A DNA stretch of 64,000 nt from assembly GCA_017467865.1 (NCBI GenBank), contig JAFUKG010000020.1:1-64000 (forward strand), written 5' to 3'. Of this stretch, positions 8,489-14,841 are shown in pieces (position 1 is the first letter of the stretch; the number at the start of each line of letters is the position of its first letter). The translations under genes were made by a program, and so were the position numbers. The notes under the pieces were generated by a model, which made no database searches, was not told the origin of the DNA, and was given only the letters and a program-made list of their open reading frames with translations. The stretch is from Clostridia bacterium. Lineage in GTDB: Bacteria; Bacillota; Clostridia; Oscillospirales; SIG627.

Positions 8489-10558
8489 TTATTTCAAGTC
8501 GTTCTTTATTGCTTCCTTAAATTCGCCAAGGTCAATTTTTATCATTGTTTCCACCTGATTTATCTTCCAGATAAGGTGCTCCTCGTCGGCAAGGTATTCC
8601 ATAGAAGGCTCCCAGCCAAGTCTTGAATTGAGCCTTACAAGAGGTATTGCCGAGCGGGTGTTTTCTATTTCATCTCTTGCTATCCTCTCCATTTCGCAAA
8701 GATGCTCACTTATTTTGTGTACGTCCTCTTCAGCATAGAATTTTGTTTTTTCTGTGCTGAATTTTTTTGTGTTTATAACGGTTCTCACCGAGCATCTTAT
8801 ATACTTGCCAAGGTCGATAAGCTCCTCTAAACTATCGTTCTTATTTTCTATCTTTTCAAGGATTTCTATACCCTCGCTCAAAAGCTCCTCCATCTTCATA
8901 AACGACCTTGTCTCGTGAGGCATTCTTATCTGAGGCATACTGATATCCGTGTGCCCCGTTCTGCCGTAGCCGATATAGTTGGGAACAAGAACGCTGGTTC
9001 TCGACCCGAAATGAGCGTGATGTGCACAAGGGGGAGTCTGAGTTCCCCAGAAGCAGAGAGGATAACCCGGACCTATTCGGAGTCCTCCGTATTGGTCGGC
9101 ACCCGTAGCTATCAGATAAGTGACCGACTCACTCCATTTTTTCATCGCCTCGTTGACAAGCTCAACGTTCTCTCTTCCAAAATCCGATGCAAGAATATCG
9201 AGGAGGATATTTTCATTTTCCTTGGTGGAGACGGTGAAATTAGCCTTTGCAAATCGACTTATAAACGAGGGGTAAAATCCGTAGTGGTGAGATTCCATAA
9301 TACCGCAGAGTCCATACTCTTCACGGCATTTTTTCATATTGTCATATCTCTTCTTCCACTGATAGGGGAAGGGCTCGTAGGGAGCAGTACCGAAGTCCCA
9401 GGTAAGACCTCCCGTATTTACCATGGAATAAAGGCGTATTCCGTTCTCCTTTGCCGCCTTTGCCTCGGACAAAAAGTATTTACCAGGACCCGTCAATGAC
9501 AGTGTATAGTCGGCACTTCTTTCTGTAACGCCATCCCTGACGTAGCTTTCGTGCATTTCAAAGGTAGCAAGAAGAGACACGTCGCGGGGCATATTCTTTA
9601 TGAGGTTAACTCTGTACTCCTCGGGCGCCCAACCCCAATTGTAGCTCCAAAGCACTATGTCGGCGTCCTTATTGTACTGTCTTATGATACCCTTTATATA
9701 CTCAAGCCATTCGGGGTAATCCGAGCAAGGCCAGAATGATGAAGAAACGTTTCTTTCCTTTAACACGGGGTCACGGCTGGGAAATCCCACCGACTCTCCC
9801 ACAAGGACAACGCCCCGAAGGCTCGGGCATCTTTTGAAAAGCTCACCGTAGGTAGAGTTGTAGTACTCCTCAGCACCCTCATCCTGAGGATGAAATTTAC
9901 TCTTTATGTAGCTATATGCGTATACGTCAATGCCATATTTTGCGGCGCGGACGATAAGCTCGTTAAAATCAAGAAATCCGCAGGTGGTAACGTTCACCTC
10001 TTTGGTGAATACAAGAATTGAATCCATTCCGCTGTGGGCAATTGCTCTCAGGTGACAGTCTGGGAACTGGTCGATACCAAAGCCTGAATGTATCATTCTT
10101 GGAGAATACATTGCCTTATTTTCAATTACCTCTTTAGTAATGAAGGGGGCTTTTTTCAAGGTCATCATATCCTCAAGAAGATAAAACGCCTGAGCCACAC
10201 CTCTTTCGTCAAAGGCGTCAATGACAATGCCCTCATCAAAGGACAGCTTATATCCCATATATCCCCGTCCAACGTCAAGCTTGTCGGGCGCAATAGACAC
10301 TGAAATTATGCCCTTACCCGAAACGCTTCCACGGGTGTCAATGAGGACACTTACCCCCATTGAAATGAGAAGATAATCCTGCAAATCCTTTGCCGCAGTA
10401 AGAACCACGTCGGTATTCACCCTTGAAATATCAATAATAAATCCGTTCTTTATTTCAATTTCGTTGTCGGTGGGAACGAGTGAAAAATCACGTATATCCT
10501 TTTTGTGAATATCAAGCATCTTGTGTCTGAATTCATAATTCTTTTCAGGCTTTCTCAT
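8489..10558 (-). CDS. Putative glycoside hydrolase, GH20-like N-terminal fold
   Basis: The product has 689 residues. A TTG 12 nt upstream is in frame, but GGAGG overlaps it and sits seven bases before the ATG at 10558, so the ATG is chosen. Residues ~20-140 (VVLTAAKDLQDYLLISMG, then DERGVAQAFYLLEDMM) resemble the zincin-like N-terminal domain shared by GH20 and GH67 enzymes. The following ~350 residues look like a TIM barrel (VVLVGESVGFPSRDP, DIVLWSYNWGW, GIMESHHYGFYPSF). The C-terminal part is helical. There is no signal peptide, so it acts in the cytoplasm or is misassigned. The substrate is unknown; a beta-hexosaminidase or alpha-glucuronidase relative is a guess. It has its own promoter. 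Confidence 0.6.
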   Translation of the reverse strand: MRKPEKNYEFRHKMLDIHKKDIRDFSLVPTDNEIEIKNGFIIDISRVNTDVVLTAAKDLQDYLLISMGVSVLIDTRGSVSGKGIISVSIAPDKLDVGRGYMGYKLSFDEGIVIDAFDERGVAQAFYLLEDMMTLKKAPFITKEVIENKAMYSPRMIHSGFGIDQFPDCHLRAIAHSGMDSILVFTKEVNVTTCGFLDFNELIVRAAKYGIDVYAYSYIKSKFHPQDEGAEEYYNSTYGELFKRCPSLRGVVLVGESVGFPSRDPVLKERNVSSSFWPCSDYPEWLEYIKGIIRQYNKDADIVLWSYNWGWAPEEYRVNLIKNMPRDVSLLATFEMHESYVRDGVTERSADYTLSLTGPGKYFLSEAKAAKENGIRLYSMVNTGGLTWDFGTAPYEPFPYQWKKRYDNMKKCREEYGLCGIMESHHYGFYPSFISRFAKANFTVSTKENENILLDILASDFGRENVELVNEAMKKWSESVTYLIATGADQYGGLRIGPGYPLCFWGTQTPPCAHHAHFGSRTSVLVPNYIGYGRTGHTDISMPQIRMPHETRSFMKMEELLSEGIEILEKIENKNDSLEELIDLGKYIRCSVRTVINTKKFSTEKTKFYAEEDVHKISEHLCEMERIARDEIENTRSAIPLVRLNSRLGWEPSMEYLADEEHLIWKINQVETMIKIDLGEFKEAIKNDLK

Positions 10559-10587
10559 AATATCCTCCAAAGCTTTCTTTAACTATT

Positions 10588-10616
10588 ATGATATCGTTTT
10601 AACTTTAAAAAGTCAA
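10588..10616 (-). promoter_or_regulatory. Promoter of the GH20-like gene
   Basis: The minus-strand -35 TTGACT (10611-10616) and -10 TATCAT (10588-10593) have a 17-bp spacer, ~30 bp upstream of the ATG. Confidence 0.65.
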
Positions 10617-10661
10617 TATAAAAAGCACAAATAAAAGTTTTAATCAAAGATAAAAAACATC

Positions 10662-10690
10662 TTGACAAAACAGAAAAAACATAGTAGAAT
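10662..10690 (+). promoter_or_regulatory. Consensus promoter upstream of the tRNA-Ser region
   Basis: TTGACA (10662-10667) and TAGAAT (10685-10690) are 17 bp apart. It reads into the broken tRNA fragment and on to the intact tRNA-Ser(UGA), so it is probably the tRNA promoter. Confidence 0.75.
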
Positions 10691-10723
10691 AGTAAAGCTG
10701 TCAAACAGCGTACGTTTATGTTT

Positions 10724-10889
10724 GCAGGAATATCGAAACGGTCATAACGGGTTAGCGAGACAAAAATAATGCGGTGCATTATTTTTGGCGAGTGCTTAAC
10801 TAAAATCGCGAGCTTTTGAGCTAAACTTGTTTTGCGAAATAAACGAACTGATTTTAGGAAGGGCACGTTGTCTTGAAAACCGTTCCATC
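10724..10889 (+). pseudogene. Broken copy of tRNA-Ser interrupted by ~116 bp
   Basis: 10724-10750 repeats the 5' end of the intact tRNA (GCAGGAATATCGAA then GGTCATAACG), and 10869-10884 repeats its anticodon arm (GTCTTGAAAACCGTT). Between them sits foreign sequence that includes an 11-bp-stem palindrome (AAAAATAATGC, GGT, GCATTATTTTT) at 10761-10785 and GCGAG-type motifs. The T arm and 3' acceptor strand are missing. It lies between the promoter and the functional tRNA and would be transcribed with it. Confidence 0.65.
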
Positions 10890-10930
10890 GGTTTCCTAAT
10901 AGTTAAACTTACAATTTAATATTTTTGTTT

Positions 10931-11019
10931 GCAGGAATATCGAAGTGGTCATAACGAGGCGGTCTTGAAAACCGTTTGGGTGAAAGCCCACGGGGGTTCG
11001 AATCCCTCTTCCTGCGCCA
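10931..11019 (+). tRNA. tRNA-Ser(UGA)
   Basis: The acceptor stem GCAGGAA pairs with TTCCTGC. The anticodon loop CTTGAAA gives anticodon TGA. A long variable arm (TTGGGTGAAAGCCCAC) marks a class II tRNA. The T loop is GGTTCGAATCC, and the CCA is encoded at 11017-11019. A terminator follows directly. Confidence 0.93.
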
Positions 11020-11020
11020 T

Positions 11021-11057
11021 AAAAAAGCGTAGATGCCGAGGGTGTCTGCGCTTTTTA
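11021..11057 (+). terminator. Terminator after tRNA-Ser(UGA)
   Basis: AAAAAGCG...AGA pairs with TCT...CGCTTTTT around an 11-base loop, with a T run at the end. Confidence 0.7.
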
Positions 11058-11103
11058 TTACAAAGAATGGAAAAGGATTTGAACCTATATGGGGGATTTT
11101 CGT

Positions 11104-11145
11104 AAAAAGCTGTGAAAACTTATTAGTTCTCACAGCTTTTTTTAT
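11104..11145. terminator. Bidirectional terminator covering the eutH stop
   Basis: AAAAAGCTGTGA (11104-11115) pairs with TCACAGCTTTTT (11130-11141). T runs are present in both directions, and the eutH stop codon lies in the loop. Confidence 0.75.
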
Positions 11146-12208
11146 ACATTTTATTATATATAAATATTGCAACGAATATCGAACTGAAGCCCGACACGAG
11201 CTTTCCTACTATAACGGGGAAAACGTACGAGGGGTTAATAGACATAGTAAAAGCAAGATGACCTGCAAAGGTGAATGCACCCGACACCGAGAAGGCAAGG
11301 TTTGCTATTCTTCCCTTTTTGGACATATCCCCTACCATAAGATAGCTTGTGGCGACGGTTGCCATTGAGGAAACAAAGCCTATTACCGATATTTTATCAA
11401 AGCCCGTTTTCTTACCTATCCAGAGAAGAGGTCTGTTTAAAACTCTTGACACCACATTTATAAGGGGGAAGGCTCCCGTCATAACGGCAGAAGCGTTTAT
11501 AACCACGTCCATTCCCTCGGACAGGGGGGCAAGCCCCTTTATAATGGCTTTTCCCGTGAGAAACTCGAATATTCCGAGAGCAAGACCGAGGATGATTACG
11601 ATACCAAGCACCTTTCCTATCATGGAAAATACCTTGACGCAAAGGTCTGGCACCTTCAGGAGTGCAATCATTACAACCGCTGAAAAGAGGGTAACTGGTA
11701 TCAGGTCAACGAGCAGCGCCACAATTGGAAGCTTCAGCATAATACCCGACACAAGACAGCCGAGAGGTATTGTAGCAAGTCCGCAAAGCATTCCCACGAA
11801 AACGTCGTCGTGATACTCCTTATCTATGGTCTTGAGAGCAAAGGGGATACTGAAGGAAATAGTAGCACCCATCATTGCACCCACCACAAGACCGTTGAAA
11901 TATCCTATCTCCTCGCTTGAAGCAAGGGAAAGGGAAAGAGGTGCAGCACCCATATCGTTTGCGATAAGCATACCCATTATAACCGACGGGTCAAAGGGAG
12001 TGTGTCTTGAAACAAGAGAGGTAACGGGTAAGAGAAGCTCTGCGAAAAGAGGAGCTGCAAGCAGCATTCCCACCATAGAAAAGGTGAGCGTTCCAAGAAT
12101 CATTATTCCCTTTTCAAACTCTTTTCCCATACCCAAATGATTGCCCGTAGCTCTGTCAAGGGCAGCGATAAGGGAAAAGCACGCCATAACAACATAGAGT
12201 ATATTCAT
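11123..12208 (-). CDS. eutH: EutH-type ethanolamine permease
   Basis: A 361-residue membrane protein with about ten hydrophobic segments. The N-terminal pattern MNILYVVMACFSLI, then DRATGNHLGMGKEFEKGIM, followed by ANDMGAAPLSLSLA, is typical of EutH, the inner-membrane permease that brings ethanolamine into the cell. EutH normally belongs to a large eut operon with lyase and microcompartment genes; none are here. Instead it is last in an operon after an RsmF-like methyltransferase and a PHP phosphatase, sharing a 4-bp overlap with the latter. It may be a stand-alone uptake route or a relative with another substrate. Confidence 0.8.
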   Translation of the reverse strand: MNILYVVMACFSLIAALDRATGNHLGMGKEFEKGIMILGTLTFSMVGMLLAAPLFAELLLPVTSLVSRHTPFDPSVIMGMLIANDMGAAPLSLSLASSEEIGYFNGLVVGAMMGATISFSIPFALKTIDKEYHDDVFVGMLCGLATIPLGCLVSGIMLKLPIVALLVDLIPVTLFSAVVMIALLKVPDLCVKVFSMIGKVLGIVIILGLALGIFEFLTGKAIIKGLAPLSEGMDVVINASAVMTGAFPLINVVSRVLNRPLLWIGKKTGFDKISVIGFVSSMATVATSYLMVGDMSKKGRIANLAFSVSGAFTFAGHLAFTMSINPSYVFPVIVGKLVSGFSSIFVAIFIYNKMYKKSCEN

Positions 12209-13014
12209 ATAATTGCCTCTTCCTTAAATCCGTCCTTTGTGAGAATGGCAATATTTTTAAATCCGCAAGAAATAAGTCTTTCCTTCGCCTCGTTATAAGA
12301 GACGTCAAAATAGCTTTTATCGTGGCAGTCGGAGGTTATACACACCTGACAGTCAAGTCTTTTCAGCTCTTCGATTATAAAGGGAGCAAGATAGGGACTT
12401 GAACGGTAGCCTCTCGGCACACAGCCGGTATTTATTTCAAAGACCCTTACCTTTTCGGCAATAGCCTGCAGGGCTTCAATGGCAAGGGCTTTATACTCCT
12501 TGGAGTTTTCGTCGAAGATGCCCGTGGTTTCCGAGTGCTTTGTCACAAGGTCAAAGTGACCCACGATGTCAGTTTTGAAATCACCGATTTTTGTGCTCTC
12601 CTCGTAAGCCTTCTTTACGAACTTAAGTCCGTCGCCACCGAAATATTTATCCACCATATTTTTAACCTCATCGGCACTTCTGTCAAAGGCAACGTACTCG
12701 CCGTCAACGTCCATATAGTGAACAGAGGTAATTATATAGTCGTAAAGGTCGGTGTCCTCGGTTGAATAAAGGTCAAATTCTGCACCGCAGAAAATATCAA
12801 GTCTGTCTCCATATTTTTCTTTCATTTCCTTTGCTTTTTCAAAGTATTCGGGAATGAGATGGGGCTTGACAAAGGGGGAGTCGTAGAACATATTAGCGTG
12901 CCTTGAAAAGCCGATAGAGTCAAAGGATAATTCTATGGCACGCTGACACATCTCTTCGAGTGTATTCTTTCCGTCACAGTATATTGAATGTGTATGAAGA
13001 TTTTGCAGTTTCAA
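12205..13014 (-). CDS. PHP-domain phosphatase, histidinol-phosphatase type
   Basis: A 269-residue protein that begins with the PHP metal motif LHTHSIYCDG, then GFSRHANMF, an acidic FCGAEFDL, ITSVHYMDVDG, DIVGHFDLVTKH, and a closing ITSDCHDKSYF. These His/Asp/Glu positions form the trinuclear metal site of PHP phosphoesterases. Its size and order of motifs match HisJ/HisK histidinol-phosphate phosphatase of histidine synthesis. No other his genes are nearby, so a general phosphoesterase remains possible. It overlaps both operon neighbours by 4 bp. Confidence 0.75.
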   Translation of the reverse strand: MKLQNLHTHSIYCDGKNTLEEMCQRAIELSFDSIGFSRHANMFYDSPFVKPHLIPEYFEKAKEMKEKYGDRLDIFCGAEFDLYSTEDTDLYDYIITSVHYMDVDGEYVAFDRSADEVKNMVDKYFGGDGLKFVKKAYEESTKIGDFKTDIVGHFDLVTKHSETTGIFDENSKEYKALAIEALQAIAEKVRVFEINTGCVPRGYRSSPYLAPFIIEELKRLDCQVCITSDCHDKSYFDVSYNEAKERLISCGFKNIAILTKDGFKEEAII

Positions 13015-14336
13015 TGTAAAAGTCTCAATCCTTTCGGGTAATGATTTTTTATTTGTCCGTTTACCGCCTTGCCTCCCCCGACGGGAACGCCCGACGCAGT
13101 TATTACAACGTATCCGTTGTCACAGTCGGCGAAAATACTCTCTCCTCGAAGATATGCGAGAAGCCTTTTATCGTCGGCAGGTAAATCTATCCTTCTCTTA
13201 AATGCCCCGCCCATTGCTGAGAAAAGGCTGTGGTGAGGCTGAATATATCCTTTTTTTACCTCTCCCACCGTCACTCCCGCAGAGTAGCTTATTTTTTCGG
13301 GCACGGGAATTTCGGGGTCTATATATACAACGTTATCCTTGAATTTGAAGAGAAAATCCTTATTGTAAGAGATGAGCGTATCATCAAGGAACCTTTCGCA
13401 TTCCATCCGCTCTTCCTTTGTGAGAGGTGACAATGCCGATTTCCCGCGATATTCTCCCCTCTCCCCCTCTTCCTTTTTCATAAGGGCGGTGAACTGACCC
13501 TCACCCGGAGCGATATGAGGGTAAAAGCGTCTCATTCTCTCATCCCCTATTCCCGAAACGGTAAAGGGAATTATTCGGGGATTGGGGCTGACGAGTGTAA
13601 ATTCGGGATGCTTTTCAAGGAAGAAATTCACTACGTCCTCATTTTCTTCCTTTGCAAAGGTGCAGGTGGAATAAAGAAGGTATCCGCCCCCTGCCACCGC
13701 TCTCGATGCTTTTTCAATAATATCTCGCTGACGCATGGCACACGTTTGAATGTTCTCGGGGCTCCAATCCTTCAGGGCGTCGGGCTCCTTGCGGAACATT
13801 CCCTCTCCCGAGCAGGGTGCGTCAACTATAACAAGGTCGAAAAAGTCCACAAAGTCACGAGTAAGCGTTTCAACGTCACATGAGGTGACAACGGCGTTTT
13901 TAAGTCCCAGCCTTTCAAAGTTTCCCGACAGTATCCTTGCACGCTGAGGGCTTATTTCGTTAGAAATAATAAACCCCTTCTCCGAGAGAAAGGATGCCGC
14001 CTGAGTAGACTTTCCGCCGGGGGAAGCGCAGGTATCGAGAATTTTAAAGCCGGGGGCAATATCAATGCTTGCCACGGGCACCATAGCGGCAGGCTCCTGA
14101 ACGTAAAAGGCACCTGCATGATGAAGGGGATGCTGACCTATTCTGTCATAATCGAAATAATACCCGTTTTCACAGTAGGGTACTGGTTCAGTATCAAAGG
14201 GTAAGGTATCGGGCTTTTTCGCGGGGTTTATACGAAAAGCCCTTTTACACTCTTTTTCAAGCTCTTTTTCGTACTCCTCAAAGCCTTTTTCACCAAGTAA
14301 ATTTTTCATTCGTTCCACAAATCTTGGGTCAAGCAT
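13011..14336 (-). CDS. RsmF/NSUN-type RNA m5C methyltransferase
   Basis: The product has 441 residues. A Rossmann-fold SAM site is visible (ILDTCASPGGKSTQAASFL), followed by VDAPCSGEGMFRKEPDALK and YSTCTFAKEENEDVV. These hold the two cysteines (in PCSGEG and STCTF) used by cytosine-C5 RNA methyltransferases of the RsmB/RsmF/NOP2 class. The ~150 C-terminal residues match the RNA-binding extension of bacterial RsmF-like proteins. Target is probably 16S rRNA. It is the first gene of a three-gene operon, with an AGGAGGG-type RBS and its own promoter. Confidence 0.85.
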   Translation of the reverse strand: MLDPRFVERMKNLLGEKGFEEYEKELEKECKRAFRINPAKKPDTLPFDTEPVPYCENGYYFDYDRIGQHPLHHAGAFYVQEPAAMVPVASIDIAPGFKILDTCASPGGKSTQAASFLSEKGFIISNEISPQRARILSGNFERLGLKNAVVTSCDVETLTRDFVDFFDLVIVDAPCSGEGMFRKEPDALKDWSPENIQTCAMRQRDIIEKASRAVAGGGYLLYSTCTFAKEENEDVVNFFLEKHPEFTLVSPNPRIIPFTVSGIGDERMRRFYPHIAPGEGQFTALMKKEEGERGEYRGKSALSPLTKEERMECERFLDDTLISYNKDFLFKFKDNVVYIDPEIPVPEKISYSAGVTVGEVKKGYIQPHHSLFSAMGGAFKRRIDLPADDKRLLAYLRGESIFADCDNGYVVITASGVPVGGGKAVNGQIKNHYPKGLRLLH

Positions 14337-14360
14337 TTTATCCCTCCTTTGACGCTAACA

Positions 14361-14389
14361 ATTATATAACAAAGAGAAAATAATATCAA
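14361..14389 (-). promoter_or_regulatory. Promoter of the RsmF-like/PHP/eutH operon
   Basis: The minus-strand -35 TTGATA (14384-14389) and -10 TATAAT (14361-14366) have a 17-bp spacer, 25 bp before the start codon. Confidence 0.75.
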
Positions 14390-14419
14390 GATAAATTTAA
14401 AACTTTCACAAAAATCGTA

Positions 14420-14448
14420 TTGACATTAAGAGTTTTTTGTGATATACT
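14420..14448 (+). promoter_or_regulatory. Promoter of tRNA-Ser(GCU)
   Basis: TTGACA (14420-14425) and TATACT (14443-14448) with a 17-bp spacer, 20 bp before the tRNA. Confidence 0.8.
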
Positions 14449-14468
14449 TCTAAGGCAATGCGAACTTT

Positions 14469-14558
14469 GGAGAAGTACCCAAGGGGTTAAGGGGGCAGTT
14501 TGCTAAACTGTTAGGTCGGGTTTCCGGCGCGCGAGTTCGATCCTCGCCTTCTCCGCCA
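14469..14558 (+). tRNA. tRNA-Ser(GCU)
   Basis: The acceptor stem GGAGAAG pairs with CTTCTCC. The anticodon loop TTGCTAA gives anticodon GCT. A long variable arm marks a class II tRNA. The T loop is GTTCGATCC and the CCA is encoded at 14556-14558. It is transcribed from its own consensus promoter. Confidence 0.93.
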
Positions 14559-14590
14559 AAAAATCTCGTTCTTTGGAACGGGATTTTTTT
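14559..14590 (+). terminator. Terminator after tRNA-Ser(GCU)
   Basis: AAAAATCTCGTTC, TTTG, GAACGGGATTTTTTT forms a stem with a bulge-free core and ends in seven T. Confidence 0.8.
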
Positions 14591-14592
14591 AT

Positions 14593-14769
14593 CCAAGCCA
14601 CAGGCTTGGCATATCATCACCGCTCGAAGGGCGGTGTATATAATCAGCCCTTTGGGCTGCATCTCATCACGCGTCACGCGTGTATTCTACTGTGGCTTGA
14701 TGATATGCAAGGCTCACGCCTTGGTGATATACAATGCTCCGCATTGATGATATACACGGCTTTGCCGTG
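14593..14769. repeat. Array of seven short variable hairpins with conserved linkers
   Basis: Hairpins with different stems follow each other: CCAAGCC/GGCTTGG (14593), CCGCTC/GGGCGG (14620), CAGCCC/GGGCTG (14645), ACGCG/CGCGT (14669), CAAGGC/GCCTTG (14708), AATGC/GCATT (14733) and CACGGC/GCCGTG (14755). Loops are 3-4 bases. The linkers are nearly constant: TATCATCA-type in the left half and its reverse complement TGATGATATAC in the right half. The whole array is therefore also an inverted repeat centred near 14695. No coding potential. Confidence 0.7.
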
Positions 14770-14809
14770 ATTTGGAACGTGTTCGTTAAAAGCGAGGGTT
14801 ACTGAACAA

Positions 14810-14839
14810 AAAAAGACTTGTCTCTCGACAAGTCTTTTT
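14810..14839 (-). terminator. Terminator of the GLUG-repeat gene
   Basis: AAAAAGACTTGTC / GACAAGTCTTTTT with loop TCTC lies just past the stop codon on the minus strand. Confidence 0.85.
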
Positions 14840-14841
14840 CT

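Noticed and set aside
14593-14769. CRISPR array
   Set aside because: Repeats are not identical units with unique spacers; the varying parts are self-complementary hairpins and no cas genes are near.
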